This document shows positions 7,936 to 17,701 of a stretch of DNA of 64,000 nucleotides, piece by piece (position 1 is the stretch's first letter; each line of letters begins with the position of its first letter). A program made the position numbers and the translations under genes. Source of the stretch: Peptococcaceae bacterium UBA7702 (GTDB taxonomy: Bacteria; Bacillota; Dehalobacteriia; UBA7702); contig DLGE01000001.1 of the NCBI GenBank assembly GCA_002482535.1, positions 186,001 to 250,000 on the forward strand, written 5' to 3'. The notes beneath the pieces are model-generated. The model was not told the origin of the DNA. It saw only the letters and a list, made by a program, of their open reading frames with translations, and did no database searches.

Positions 7936-9387
7936 ATGGAGTGGCATGAATTGACGGCTTTGGCCGGTTTTGAAGCGGTTGGCGAAAATCGGGAAATCGC
8001 TGATTTACAATATGATTCCCGCAAGGCGGGGAAGGGCAGCGTCTTTTTCTGCATACGCGGCGAAAACTCCGACGGCCACCGCTTCGCGGCCCAGGCCGTG
8101 GCAAGTGGGGCCTCGGCCCTCGTTTGTGAAGAGATGATCTCCGGCTTGGATGTTCCCCAGTTAGTCGTAACCGACAGCCGTGAGGCCCTGGCGAAGATGG
8201 CCGAGGCATTTTACGGTTTCCCCCACAAAAAGCTGAAGATCATCGGCGTCACCGGCACCAACGGTAAGACCACCGCCACGCATCTGATCAAACATATACT
8301 CGATGATTACGGGAAGCAAACGGCGTTGATGGGCACGAACCATATCATCATTGGCGACCGGGTCATTCCCGCCACCCATACGACGCCGGAATCATTGGAA
8401 ATTTCCGGCTATTTAAAGGAAATGACCGATGCTGGTTGTGAATATTTGGTCATGGAAGTCAGCTCCCACGCTTTGAAACAGGGGCGCGTTTCCGCTCTTG
8501 ATTTCAGCATCGCGGCCTTTACCAATCTGACCCAGGATCATCTTGATTATCATAAAACCTTTGACGATTATTTACAGGCCAAACAGCTGCTTTTTGCAGG
8601 CTTGCGCCAGGAAAGCCAGGGCTGCGGCATCGTCAATTACGATAGTCCCTACTGTGCTGATTTTCTTTCTGTCACCAAAGTGCCGGTTAAGACATACGGT
8701 TTAAAGGATGGCGCTGATTTTCAAGGCAAAAACATCGTTATGGATGCCAACGGCACCTCCTTTGACCTTCTTTTTGACGGTGGTAGCTACCTCGTGAAGA
8801 TGAATCTGATCGGCGATTTTAATGTTTATAACGCCTTGACGGCCATTGCCGTGTCCGCTGCGGCAGGGATCCCTTTGGCTTTCATCAGCCAATCCCTGGC
8901 CTGCGCCAAACAGGTCACGGGCCGCTTTGAAAAGATCAAAGAAAAATTCGGGCCGACTGTGATTATCGATTATGCCCATACCCCCGACGGTCTTCAAAAT
9001 ATCTTGGAAACCGCCAATAAACTCAGAGCCAAACGCGTGATTCTCGTCTTTGGTTGCGGCGGTGACCGGGACCGGACGAAGCGTCCCGTGATGGGTAAAA
9101 TCGGCGGCAGTCTTTCCGATTTCGCCTTGATTACTTCGGATAACCCCCGCACGGAAGAGCCGATGTCCATCATCCGCATGGTGGAGGAGGGCGTAAAGGA
9201 AAGCGGCGGCGCTTATGAAATTCGCTGCGACCGCAGGGAAGCCATTCACGACGCCGTGCTTATGGCCGACGACGACGATCTTGTGGTGATCGCCGGCAAA
9301 GGTCATGAAGACTATCAAATCATCGGTACGGAAAAACACCACTTTGATGATTTTGAGGAAGTCAAAAAAGCGCTGGCCCTTTGTTAA
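7936..9387 (+). CDS. murE: UDP-MurNAc-L-Ala-D-Glu:meso-diaminopimelate ligase
   Basis: A 483-residue Mur ligase that adds the third stem-peptide residue in the cytoplasm, using ATP. The P-loop G-V-T-G-T-N-G-K-T-T lies near residue 110. The substrate motif D402-N-P-R-T-E selects meso-diaminopimelate; lysine-type MurE enzymes differ here, so the wall is predicted to be DAP-type. C-terminal G-K-G-H-E-D-Y-Q is also typical. It lies 17 nt after pbpB with GGAGG before ATG 7936. The usual next gene, murF, is missing. Confidence 0.96.
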   Translation: MEWHELTALAGFEAVGENREIADLQYDSRKAGKGSVFFCIRGENSDGHRFAAQAVASGASALVCEEMISGLDVPQLVVTDSREALAKMAEAFYGFPHKKLKIIGVTGTNGKTTATHLIKHILDDYGKQTALMGTNHIIIGDRVIPATHTTPESLEISGYLKEMTDAGCEYLVMEVSSHALKQGRVSALDFSIAAFTNLTQDHLDYHKTFDDYLQAKQLLFAGLRQESQGCGIVNYDSPYCADFLSVTKVPVKTYGLKDGADFQGKNIVMDANGTSFDLLFDGGSYLVKMNLIGDFNVYNALTAIAVSAAAGIPLAFISQSLACAKQVTGRFEKIKEKFGPTVIIDYAHTPDGLQNILETANKLRAKRVILVFGCGGDRDRTKRPVMGKIGGSLSDFALITSDNPRTEEPMSIIRMVEEGVKESGGAYEIRCDRREAIHDAVLMADDDDLVVIAGKGHEDYQIIGTEKHHFDDFEEVKKALALC

Positions 9388-9411
9388 ATTGACCGGTATT
9401 GGAGAAGAACC

Positions 9412-10395
9412 ATGAAATATTTGCTATTCGCACTCGTCATTGCCTGGGGCATTGGTCTCCTTTTGATTCCTTCCACCATTCCGCTTTTAAAGCGCTTGAA
9501 ATTCGGACAAAATATCCGTACCGACGGACCGCGGCAGCATCTGAGAAAGAGCGGCACTCCGACCATGGGCGGAGCGGCCTTTGCTGCAATTCTCGTGCTC
9601 TCCATGCTGTTTTTGGCGGATCTTGGCGTGACTTCACTGTTGGCCGTGGGCATCACCTTGCTCTACGGTCTCCTCGGCTTTTTGGATGATTTTATTAAGA
9701 CGGTGAAAAAACGCTCCCTCGGTTTAAGGGCTTATCAGAAAATGTTCGGCGAAATCGTCATCGCGGCACTCCTGATTTACGGTGCGGTAAATACTTTGGG
9801 CCGCGGTACGGAACTGTTTTTGCCCGGCTTGGGCTTTACGGAAATCGGCGGTATTTATTTTGTGTTGGCCTTTATCCTGATTGCCGGTGTGACCAACGGC
9901 GTGAACCTCAACGACGGTCTCGACGGTCTTGCCGCCGGCGTCAGCTTTTTCGTTTATTTGGGCTACGCTTTGATCTCTTATTACTGTATTGAACATCCAC
10001 CCTTTGGCGCTGTGGATTATACAGCGCTGACCGTATTCGCCGCGGTGATGGCAGGGATTTGTTTGGCCTTTCTTTTCTTTAACCGCTATCCCGCCAAAGT
10101 ATTTATGGGTGATACCGGCTCCCTGTTCTTGGGCGGCGGTATTGCCGTGCTTTCTATCTTAACCGGAACGGAGTTGCTTCTTGTTATCATTGGCGGCGTT
10201 TTCGTGATCGAAGTTCTGTCTGTGTTGATTCAGGTAATCGGTTTCAAACTCACCGGCAAGCGCGTTTTTCGTATGGCGCCGCTGCATCATCACTTTGAAC
10301 AACTGGGCTGGAAAGAAACGGATGTTGTATTGTCATTCTGGGCCGCTTCTTTGCTTCTTGTCGTAGGCGGCCTGCTGATTTATTTTAAATTTTGA
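9412..10395 (+). CDS. mraY: Phospho-MurNAc-pentapeptide-transferase MraY
   Basis: A 327-residue polytopic membrane enzyme that transfers phospho-MurNAc-pentapeptide to undecaprenyl phosphate, making lipid I. Active-site stretches are visible: L-D-D near residue 89, N-L-N-D-G-L-D-G-L-A-A near residue 163, F-M-G-D-T-G-S-L near residue 230 and H-H-H-F-E near residue 290. About ten hydrophobic segments are present. ATG 9412 is 24 nt after murE and follows GGAGAAG. Confidence 0.96.
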   Translation: MKYLLFALVIAWGIGLLLIPSTIPLLKRLKFGQNIRTDGPRQHLRKSGTPTMGGAAFAAILVLSMLFLADLGVTSLLAVGITLLYGLLGFLDDFIKTVKKRSLGLRAYQKMFGEIVIAALLIYGAVNTLGRGTELFLPGLGFTEIGGIYFVLAFILIAGVTNGVNLNDGLDGLAAGVSFFVYLGYALISYYCIEHPPFGAVDYTALTVFAAVMAGICLAFLFFNRYPAKVFMGDTGSLFLGGGIAVLSILTGTELLLVIIGGVFVIEVLSVLIQVIGFKLTGKRVFRMAPLHHHFEQLGWKETDVVLSFWAASLLLVVGGLLIYFKF

Positions 10396-10422
10396 TATTT
10401 AGGGGCTTATGGAGAAATGAAT

Positions 10423-11826
10423 ATGGGAAAAAGATGCGCTCTTGTTCTGGGCGCCGGTAAAAGCGGTCTCAGTGCTGTGACGTTCCTTTTGAAAAAAGGC
10501 TGCTGCGTATCGCTTTACGATGACAATACAGAGGATAAATCTGTTTATGATGAATGGAGGGCCAAAGGCTGCAATCTGTTTCTTGGTACATTGCCGGATT
10601 TTAATAAGGAGCGGTTTGCCTTTGCCGTGATCAGTCCGGGAATTCCCTTAACCCACCCCTGCGCTGTGGCGCTGCGGGAAAATAACATCCCTATCTGGGG
10701 GGAACTGGAAATCGCCGCCAGATTCATTAAGAAGCCGATCATCGGCATCACCGGCACCAATGGCAAAACTACGACGACCACACTGATCGGGGAGATCCTC
10801 AAGGCCGCCGGTTACCGTGTTTTTATCGGCGGCAATATCGGCGTGCCGCTGTTATCCAGTCTCAACGATAAATACGACTATTATGTAGTAGAAATGTCCT
10901 CTTTTCAGCTGGAAACCATCGACCGTATGGATACGACCATATCGCTGTTCCTGAATCTCACCGCGGATCATTTGGACCGTCACGGTTCTATGGAAGGGTA
11001 TTTGGCGGCCAAAGGGAATCTTGCCGCAAAGCAAAGCAAGAAACATTATACGGTTTTGAATTATGACGATGAAGCCATTCGCTCCCTGGAAAAAATCACC
11101 GGCGGTATCCCGGTATTTTTCAGCTGCAAGGATCATATATATACGGGAACCTCGCTTCAAAATAATTACATCCTTTTTCAAGGCCCTGCCGGAATGGAAC
11201 AGGAAAACAGTATTGTGATGCCGATTTCCGATATTCGCCTGCCGGGGCCCCATAATTTGGAGAATGCTTTGGGCGCCATTACCGTGGCAAAATTACTAAA
11301 TATTGATCATAAGGTCATCGTAAAAACCCTCAAAACTTTTGCCGGTGTGGAACACCGCCTGGAAGACGTGGCCGTCATCAAAGGAGTGCGCTACGTCAAC
11401 GATTCCAAAGCAACCAATCCCGATGCCGTTTTCAAGGCATTGGTTTCCTATGGTGACGCCCCGATTTTACTAATCGCCGGCGGCCGCAACAAAGGCAACG
11501 ATTTCGGCGACCTGGGAAAATTGATCGCCGAAAAATGCAAATCGCTGATATTGATCGGCGAGGCGGCGGCTGATATGGCCGACGCCGCCCAAAGAGCCGG
11601 CCTGGAAGATGTTACCATCGTCGAAGATCTCGGTGCGGCAGTGGCTCTTGCCGCGAAAAAGGCGGTGAAGGACGATATCGTTCTACTCTCTCCCGCCAAT
11701 GCCAGTTTTGATCAATTTGATAATTATGAACAGCGTGGTCAGGTTTTCAAGGACATCGTGTTAAAGCTCAAAAGGGGGAAAACCAATGGCGGATGCGGAC
11801 CGAAACAGGAGGAGAAAGCAACCTGA
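10423..11826 (+). CDS. murD: UDP-MurNAc-L-alanine:D-glutamate ligase
   Basis: A Mur ligase of about 467 residues that adds D-Glu to UDP-MurNAc-L-Ala. The N-terminal Rossmann-like loop is V-L-G-A-G-K-S-G. The P-loop is G-I-T-G-T-N-G-K-T-T-T-T, with N-D-S-K-A-T-N-P in the C-terminal domain and S-P-A-N-A-S-F-D-Q-F near the end. ATG 10423 is chosen because GGAG lies 8 nt before it; ATG 10417, two codons earlier, is only 2 nt from that site. The last 41 nt overlap ftsW, suggesting translational coupling. Confidence 0.95.
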   Translation: MGKRCALVLGAGKSGLSAVTFLLKKGCCVSLYDDNTEDKSVYDEWRAKGCNLFLGTLPDFNKERFAFAVISPGIPLTHPCAVALRENNIPIWGELEIAARFIKKPIIGITGTNGKTTTTTLIGEILKAAGYRVFIGGNIGVPLLSSLNDKYDYYVVEMSSFQLETIDRMDTTISLFLNLTADHLDRHGSMEGYLAAKGNLAAKQSKKHYTVLNYDDEAIRSLEKITGGIPVFFSCKDHIYTGTSLQNNYILFQGPAGMEQENSIVMPISDIRLPGPHNLENALGAITVAKLLNIDHKVIVKTLKTFAGVEHRLEDVAVIKGVRYVNDSKATNPDAVFKALVSYGDAPILLIAGGRNKGNDFGDLGKLIAEKCKSLILIGEAAADMADAAQRAGLEDVTIVEDLGAAVALAAKKAVKDDIVLLSPANASFDQFDNYEQRGQVFKDIVLKLKRGKTNGGCGPKQEEKAT

Positions 11827-12913
11827 TTTCTTGTTGTTTCTGGCGGTGACGGGGCTTTTGACCTTCGGTATGATTATGGTTTACAGCGCAAGTCAATATA
11901 TCGCCGCGGACAGCGCCATCAACGACAGTTTTTACTACCTGAAAAAACAGTGTATGTGGGTGGCCATCGGCATTGTTGTGATGTTTTTCATGATGAAGCT
12001 CGATATGAACCTCGTCAAAAAGGCGGTTTGGCCTTCCTTGGTCGCCGCCGTGATCCTGTTGCTTTTTGTTAAATTAGGCGCCGGTATCTCTTCCCTCGGC
12101 GCAGAGCGGTCGATTTTACTGGGCCCCATCCATTTTCAGCCCTCTGAATTTGCAAAGCTTGCACTCGTGCTGTTTTTTGCTTATAATATGAGTCGGTGCC
12201 GGGAAAAAACAGCAACTTTCTTTTTCGGCTTTTTACCGTTGATCGCTGTGTGCGGTCTCATCGTCGGCCTCATTATGTTACAGCCGGATCTCGGCACTTC
12301 CGTAGCCTTGGTGGGTACCGCTTTCCTGATGATGATGGCCGGCGGTGTCAAATACCGTTATCTTTTCGCCATGGTCATCCTCGGTGTGGCCCTGGTGGCG
12401 GTGGCCATCGTTTTGGAACCCTTCCGCATGGCGCGGTTTACCGCTTTTCTCAATCCCTGGGCTGATGCCCAAGGTTACGGTTTTCAGACCGTACAGTCGC
12501 TGATCGCCATCGGCAGCGGCGGCTTTACCGGCGTGGGATTGGGCAACGGCAGTTCCAAATGGTATTATTTGCCGGAAGTCCATACGGATTTTATCTTTTC
12601 TTTGATCGGTGAGGAGCTGGGTTTGATCGGTACGATTTTTACACTGTTCCTCTTTGCCGTTTTCGTTTGGCGCGGTGTCCGCATCGCGCTCCTCAGTGAA
12701 GATCCCTTCCATTCCCTTTTGGCTTTGGGACTCACCGCAATGGTCGGCGTGCAGACGTTGATCAATTTCTTCGTTGCCACAGGTATGATGCCCGTTACCG
12801 GCATCGCCTTACCCTTTATCAGCTATGGCGGCAGCTCCTTGATTTTCACCATGATCGGTGTGGGGTTGCTGCTGAATCTGTCCACCCGCTTACCCAAAGG
12901 AGATATTGGATGA
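11786..12913 (+). CDS. ftsW: SEDS-family peptidoglycan polymerase FtsW
   Basis: A 375-residue protein with ten hydrophobic segments. SEDS signatures are present: M-V-Y-S-A-S near residue 30, the Q-P-D-L-G-T segment near residue 167 and P-F-I-S-Y-G-G-S-S-L-I near residue 345. FtsW polymerises glycan strands from lipid II together with the class B PBP, here encoded upstream. SpoVE and RodA are close relatives; position favours FtsW/SpoVE. ATG 11786 lies within the end of murD and the stop overlaps murG by 4 nt. Confidence 0.92.
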   Translation: MADADRNRRRKQPDFLLFLAVTGLLTFGMIMVYSASQYIAADSAINDSFYYLKKQCMWVAIGIVVMFFMMKLDMNLVKKAVWPSLVAAVILLLFVKLGAGISSLGAERSILLGPIHFQPSEFAKLALVLFFAYNMSRCREKTATFFFGFLPLIAVCGLIVGLIMLQPDLGTSVALVGTAFLMMMAGGVKYRYLFAMVILGVALVAVAIVLEPFRMARFTAFLNPWADAQGYGFQTVQSLIAIGSGGFTGVGLGNGSSKWYYLPEVHTDFIFSLIGEELGLIGTIFTLFLFAVFVWRGVRIALLSEDPFHSLLALGLTAMVGVQTLINFFVATGMMPVTGIALPFISYGGSSLIFTMIGVGLLLNLSTRLPKGDIG

Positions 12914-13983
12914 AAGTCATCATCAGCGGCGGTGGTACCGGCGGGCATCTCTATCCCGCTCTTGCCATCGGCCGCGCGTTTCGCGAAAAAGGCGCGGAAA
13001 TCCTCTATATCGGCTCCGACTACGGCATTGAGAAGAACATTATGCCCAACGAGGAATTCCGCTATGAATTGCTTCCCGTGAAAGCACTGCGCAATAAAAA
13101 CATTTTTGTTTTGACGAAAAACGCTTATCTGGTGCTGAAATCATTTCAGCAAGCAAAGCGGATCGTGGCCGGGTTTCAACCGGACCTTATCGTCGGTACC
13201 GGGGGCTACGCTTCCTTTCCGGTGCTGCGGGCCGGGGCAAAGCTCGGCGTGAAAACCATGCTCCACGAGGCCAACGCCGAAATGGGCAAAGCCAATCAGC
13301 AATTGGCGGCTTTTGCCGATTGTCTCTGTTTGACTTATACCGACACGGCAAAATACGTGAAAGACGCCAAGAAGATTATTTTAACGGGAATGCCGGTACG
13401 GGAATCCATCAAAACCGCCGTAAGAGACGATGGGGCAGCTTACGTCGGCATCGACGACGATACCCTTTTGGTGACCATTACCGGCGGCAGTCAAGGCGCC
13501 CACCACATCAACATGGCCATGGCGGACTACTATAAGACATACCGGGAAAAGAAAAAGGTACTCTTTTATCATATCGTCGGCAAAATGAACAAGGACGACG
13601 CCGCCCTGCTTTCCTACCCCTTTGTCCGGGTGCGGGAGTATGAGCAGAAAATGGACTCTGTTCTGGCCAGAACCGATATCTGTATCGGCCGGGCCGGCGC
13701 TTCTTTTTTGGCGGAGATTGCCGTGAAAGGGGTACCCGCCATCCTCGTGCCCTATCCTTTTTCCAACGGACACCAGGAAAAGAACGCCGCCTATTACGAT
13801 GGGAAAGGCGCTGCCAAAATGGTCCTTGACGCCGCCTTAAAAGACAAGCTCGCCCCCGCCTTGGACCGGCTCATTGAGGATGAGCCCTATCGCCGGCAAA
13901 TGGGCGAAAAAATGCGCGGGGAAGCCAGAGGCGACGCCCTCCAGCGGATTGTCGACGCGGGGTGGGCCTTAATCAAAGAATAA
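12910..13983 (+). CDS. murG: Undecaprenyl-PP-MurNAc-pentapeptide GlcNAc transferase MurG
   Basis: A 357-residue GT-B glycosyltransferase that converts lipid I to lipid II on the cytoplasmic membrane face. It begins with the glycine loop G-G-G-T-G-G-H-L-Y-P-A near residue 8. It also carries G-T-G-G-Y-A near residue 97, H-E-A-N-A-E, T-G-G-S-Q-G-A near residue 195 and G-R-A-G-A-S near residue 260. ATG 12910 overlaps the ftsW stop (ATGA). A 72-nt gap separates it from murC. Confidence 0.95.
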   Translation: MKVIISGGGTGGHLYPALAIGRAFREKGAEILYIGSDYGIEKNIMPNEEFRYELLPVKALRNKNIFVLTKNAYLVLKSFQQAKRIVAGFQPDLIVGTGGYASFPVLRAGAKLGVKTMLHEANAEMGKANQQLAAFADCLCLTYTDTAKYVKDAKKIILTGMPVRESIKTAVRDDGAAYVGIDDDTLLVTITGGSQGAHHINMAMADYYKTYREKKKVLFYHIVGKMNKDDAALLSYPFVRVREYEQKMDSVLARTDICIGRAGASFLAEIAVKGVPAILVPYPFSNGHQEKNAAYYDGKGAAKMVLDAALKDKLAPALDRLIEDEPYRRQMGEKMRGEARGDALQRIVDAGWALIKE

Positions 13984-14055
13984 TTGTGGGTCAGGCACCG
14001 ATTGAGTGCGTTGACATAAGATAAAGCAGGGGTTTCGGCCCCCGAGGAGGTAACC

Positions 14056-15420
14056 ATGAGTCATAAGGGTGCGGTTCATTTTATTGCCATCGGCGGTATC
14101 GGTATGAGCGCTTTGGCAAAAATACTATTATCCATGGGATACGATGTCAGCGGTTCCGACGTACAGGAAACGAAAGTCATTGAAGATTTACGGAATATGG
14201 GGGCCCTGATCCATATCGGTCATGACGCGGCCAATGTCCCGGAGCATTGTGGGGAAATCATTTATTCCAGTGCCATCAAAGACGATAATCCGGAAATGGT
14301 GAGAGGCCGGGAACGGGGCATTCCCATTGTTCATCGTGGTGAATTGCTGGCGCGTCTCTTTAACAGCGGCCGTGGTTTGGCCGTCGCCGGCGCCCACGGA
14401 AAAACAACGACCTCCGCCATGCTGGCTTTGATCTACGATATAGAAAAATTAGAGCCCAATATTGTGCTTGGCGGGATTTTGCCGCTGATCGGCAGTAACG
14501 CCCAAAAAGGCGATAGCGATATCTGGGTGGTGGAGGCCGATGAAAGCGACGGCTCTTTCCTGAAACTACGGCCCCACCGCACCATCATTACCAATATTGA
14601 ACCGGAGCATATGAATTATTACCGTACCGAGGCCAATCTGGAAAACTCCTTCTGCCGTTTTGCTGCCCAAAGCAAGGATTTGATCCTCTGTCTTGACGAC
14701 CGCAGAACAAGGGAATTGGCAGAAAAATGTGCAGGACCCTTTCATTCCTACGGCTTGGAACACCGCGCCGTCGATTTGACAGTGAAGAATATATGCATGA
14801 AGGGACTTTCCTCCGTTTCGGAAGTCTATTATAAAGGCCAAAAAGTGGTTGATCTCCATTTGCGTGTGCCGGGGATCCACAACATCAGCAACGCCTTGGC
14901 GGCAATGTACGCCGCCTATCTCGGCGGCATCCCCTTTGACCGCAGCGCCGCCCACCTGGAGAACTTTACCGGCACGGGCCGACGTTTCGAAGTTTTGTAC
15001 GACAGAGACGGCATTGTGATCGTCGATGATTATGCCCATCATCCCACGGAGGTGAGAGCCACCATCAAAGCGGCAAAGGACAGCGGCTTTGCTCGTGTGA
15101 TCGCTGTTTTTCAACCCCACCGTTACAGCCGCGTCAAAGAACTGTATCAGGAATTCGGCGCTTCTTTCGGTGATGCCGATGTGATCATCATCGATGATAT
15201 CTATTCCGCCTGGGAAGAGCCGATCGAGGGTGTTTCCTCCAAAATGATCGTGGAGGAAATCGCCAAACGGGGGCTAAGCCCCCTCCATTTTGCCGCCAAA
15301 GAGGAACTCGTCACCTATCTCGTGAAAAACAGGCGCCCCGGCGATATCCTGCTCCTGATGGGCGCGGGGAATATCCGCCAAACCTCGGAAAAACTGCGGG
15401 ATATATTATTAGGGGAATGA
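14056..15420 (+). CDS. murC: UDP-N-acetylmuramate:L-alanine ligase
   Basis: A 454-residue Mur ligase that adds the first stem residue, L-Ala. It has an N-terminal I-G-G-I-G-M-S-A-L loop, the P-loop G-A-H-G-K-T-T-T-S near residue 114, E-A-D-E-S-D-G-S-F, D-D-Y-A-H-H-P-T-E near residue 322 and F-Q-P-H-R-Y-S-R. Length is typical. ATG 14056 follows GAGGAGG. One base separates its stop from the murB start. Confidence 0.96.
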   Translation: MSHKGAVHFIAIGGIGMSALAKILLSMGYDVSGSDVQETKVIEDLRNMGALIHIGHDAANVPEHCGEIIYSSAIKDDNPEMVRGRERGIPIVHRGELLARLFNSGRGLAVAGAHGKTTTSAMLALIYDIEKLEPNIVLGGILPLIGSNAQKGDSDIWVVEADESDGSFLKLRPHRTIITNIEPEHMNYYRTEANLENSFCRFAAQSKDLILCLDDRRTRELAEKCAGPFHSYGLEHRAVDLTVKNICMKGLSSVSEVYYKGQKVVDLHLRVPGIHNISNALAAMYAAYLGGIPFDRSAAHLENFTGTGRRFEVLYDRDGIVIVDDYAHHPTEVRATIKAAKDSGFARVIAVFQPHRYSRVKELYQEFGASFGDADVIIIDDIYSAWEEPIEGVSSKMIVEEIAKRGLSPLHFAAKEELVTYLVKNRRPGDILLLMGAGNIRQTSEKLRDILLGE

Positions 15421-15421
15421 A

Positions 15422-16321
15422 ATGAATCTCTCTGCTCTGAAACCGAAAGTAAAAGGGGACGTTTTATTTGACGTTCCGATGAGAAAATATACCACCTGGC
15501 ATATCGGCGGCGCTGCCGACTGTCTCGTTCTACCAAAAGACGCCGAAGATATTGCGGCGGTGATTCGCTTTGCTATGGCAAACGATGTGCCTTATACAGT
15601 CATTGGCAACGGTTCCAATCTCCTCGTCCTTGACGGCGGCATCCGGGGCATCGTGATACGCATTGGCGAAGGCATGGCGACTTATACGGTGGAGAATACT
15701 TTGGTTACCGCGAAAAGCGGTTGTACCCTGACGAAAATGGCCAGAGAAACGGCAAAACTGGGCTTAAAAGGCCTGGAATGGGCAGCGGGAATCCCCGCCA
15801 GCATCGGCGGCGCAGCCTATATGAACGCCGGCGCTTACGGCCACTTCTTTTATGAAACCCTGGAAGCGGCGGAAATCATCGACAGGGACTGCAAGATCAG
15901 AGTCGTTTCGAAAAACGATCTTTCTTACGGCTACCGCCATACGTCCCTGATGGAAAATGGCGCCATTGTGACAAAGGCCATGATCCGTACCAGTTACGGC
16001 GACAAAACCCAGCTCCTCGCTGCGGTGGAGGAAACCCTGAAGCTGAGAAGAAAAAACCAGCCTCTCGATTTGCCCTCGGCGGGCAGCGTTTTTAAGAATC
16101 CCTCAGGGGATCATGCCGGTCGTTTGGTTGAGGTTTCCGGTCTTTGTGGGTTGCGCGTGGGCAATGCCCAGGTCAGCGAAAAACATGGCAATTTTATCGT
16201 CAATCTCGGCGGCTGTACCGCCGAGGACGTTTTAACCTTGATGGATCAAGTGCAAGCGGAAGTGAAAAGGCAGTATGGCGTTGTTTTGGAACCGGAGGTA
16301 TTGAAGATAGGCAGACCGTGA
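15422..16321 (+). CDS. murB: UDP-N-acetylenolpyruvoylglucosamine reductase
   Basis: A 299-residue FAD flavoenzyme that reduces UDP-GlcNAc-enolpyruvate to UDP-MurNAc. FAD-binding motifs are N-G-S-N-L-L-V near residue 61 and G-I-P-A-S-I-G-G-A-A-Y-M-N-A-G-A-Y-G near residue 122. The catalytic region S-A-G-S-V-F-K-N-P lies near residue 222, and the C-terminal E-P-E-V is the expected acidic end. It belongs to the shorter type II form seen in Firmicutes. ATG 15422 starts one base after the murC stop. Confidence 0.95.
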   Translation: MNLSALKPKVKGDVLFDVPMRKYTTWHIGGAADCLVLPKDAEDIAAVIRFAMANDVPYTVIGNGSNLLVLDGGIRGIVIRIGEGMATYTVENTLVTAKSGCTLTKMARETAKLGLKGLEWAAGIPASIGGAAYMNAGAYGHFFYETLEAAEIIDRDCKIRVVSKNDLSYGYRHTSLMENGAIVTKAMIRTSYGDKTQLLAAVEETLKLRRKNQPLDLPSAGSVFKNPSGDHAGRLVEVSGLCGLRVGNAQVSEKHGNFIVNLGGCTAEDVLTLMDQVQAEVKRQYGVVLEPEVLKIGRP

Positions 16322-16340
16322 TATATGTTAGGAGGCCAGC

Positions 16341-17591
16341 ATGGACGCATTAAGAATTACCGGCCGCAGAAGACTGAAAGGCAGCGTGAATATCGGTGGT
16401 GCAAAAAACGCAGTACTCCCGATCATGGCCGCGGCAATGATGGTTGACGGTGAGGTTGTTTTGAAAAATGTACCCCAGCTTACCGACGTTACCGCGATGT
16501 GTACGATCCTCAGGGCATTGGGCATTGCGGTAAAAGCGGAAAACGATATATTGATCATCAATGCCGAGAGCGTCAAATATCAGGACGTTCCCGACACCAT
16601 GATGAAAACCATGAGGGCTTCCAATTTGATTTGGGGGCCTCTTTTAGACAGGTTTTCTTTTGCCCGCATCCCCATGCCCGGCGGCTGCCGCATCGGCAGC
16701 CGGCCCATGGATCTGCACATCAAAGGCATGCGTAAACTCGGTGTGGAAGTGGCGGAACACGGCGGGGTCATCGTAAGCCACTGTAAAAACCGCAAAGGAA
16801 ACGATCTTTATCTCGATTTTCCCAGCGTTGGCGCGACGGAAAATCTTGTCATGGCCGCCGTGAAAACAAGAGGGGAGACGATGATCCGTAACGCCGCCCG
16901 CGAACCGGAGGTAGCGGATCTCTGTTCCTTCCTCGTGGCCTGCGGCGCTAAGATCGCGGGGATCGGTAGCGACACTCTTTATATCAGTGGTGTGGAAAAA
17001 CTCTATCCTACGGAATACGAGATCATTCCCGACCGCATCGTCGGTGGTACGCTGCTTTTGGCTGCGGCTCTTACCGGCGGTGATGTGACGATCGGCAAAA
17101 TTCGACCGGAACATATTGAGGCGGTCACCATGAAAATGGCGGAGGCCGGTGTGGCCATCGAGGGTTCCTCCGACAGCCTCCGCGTCAAAGGCGGCGACCC
17201 CTTGCGGGCTGTGGATTTGAAAACCATGCCTTATCCCGGCTTTCCCACCGACATTCAACCCCAGTTTATGGCCGCCATGACCCAAGCTGAGGGCGCTTCG
17301 GTGATCTGCGAAAGCATATTTGAAAACCGTTTCGGCCATTGTACCGACTTGAACCGCATGGGCGCTGATATCAAGGTAGACGGCAGGTGGGCCGTGGTGC
17401 GGGGGGGTACGCACTTAGAAGGAACCGATGTAGAGGCTTCGGATTTAAGGGGCGGCGCCGCCCTGATTTTGGCGGGATTGGCCGCCGAGGGAGAAACGGT
17501 GGTTCATAACGCGTCTTTCATTGAGCGAGGGTATTGTAACCTCGAAGCTGTTTTTAACGAACTGGGCGCAAGGATTGAACGGGTTGAATGA
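16341..17591 (+). CDS. murA: UDP-N-acetylglucosamine 1-carboxyvinyltransferase
   Basis: A 416-residue EPSP-synthase-fold enzyme that catalyses the first committed step of peptidoglycan synthesis. The fosfomycin-target loop P-G-G-C-R-I-G-S-R-P contains the catalytic cysteine at residue 116, so the usual Cys form is present. K22-N near the N-terminus and the F-E-N-R-F segment are also present. ATG 16341 follows TTAGGAGG. The gene is followed by a terminator, so it ends the mraZ-murA unit. Confidence 0.95.
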   Translation: MDALRITGRRRLKGSVNIGGAKNAVLPIMAAAMMVDGEVVLKNVPQLTDVTAMCTILRALGIAVKAENDILIINAESVKYQDVPDTMMKTMRASNLIWGPLLDRFSFARIPMPGGCRIGSRPMDLHIKGMRKLGVEVAEHGGVIVSHCKNRKGNDLYLDFPSVGATENLVMAAVKTRGETMIRNAAREPEVADLCSFLVACGAKIAGIGSDTLYISGVEKLYPTEYEIIPDRIVGGTLLLAAALTGGDVTIGKIRPEHIEAVTMKMAEAGVAIEGSSDSLRVKGGDPLRAVDLKTMPYPGFPTDIQPQFMAAMTQAEGASVICESIFENRFGHCTDLNRMGADIKVDGRWAVVRGGTHLEGTDVEASDLRGGAALILAGLAAEGETVVHNASFIERGYCNLEAVFNELGARIERVE

Positions 17592-17596
17592 TAAGG

Positions 17597-17628
17597 GAGC
17601 GGTAACGTAATGTTACTGCTCTTTTTTT
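17597..17628 (+). terminator. Terminator after murA
   Basis: GAGCGGTAAC (17597-17606) and GTTACTGCTC (17612-17621) form a 10-bp stem with one G-T pair, followed by seven T residues. Confidence 0.75.
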
Positions 17629-17638
17629 GAAAATCTAC

Positions 17639-17667
17639 TTTACTTGTATTATAAAAAAAGCTATAAT
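17639..17667 (+). promoter_or_regulatory. Promoter of divIB
   Basis: TTTACT (17639-17644) and TATAAT (17662-17667) are 17 bp apart. The predicted start leaves a leader of about 28 nt. Confidence 0.7.
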
Positions 17668-17701
17668 AATAAGCAGGTCTATTTGAGTGTGAGGTGAGAA
17701 A

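Noticed and set aside
16644..17414. Long open frame antisense to murA (and similar frames antisense to murE, murC, ftsW)
   Set aside because: These arise from codon structure of the conserved sense genes and show no ribosome site or family match.
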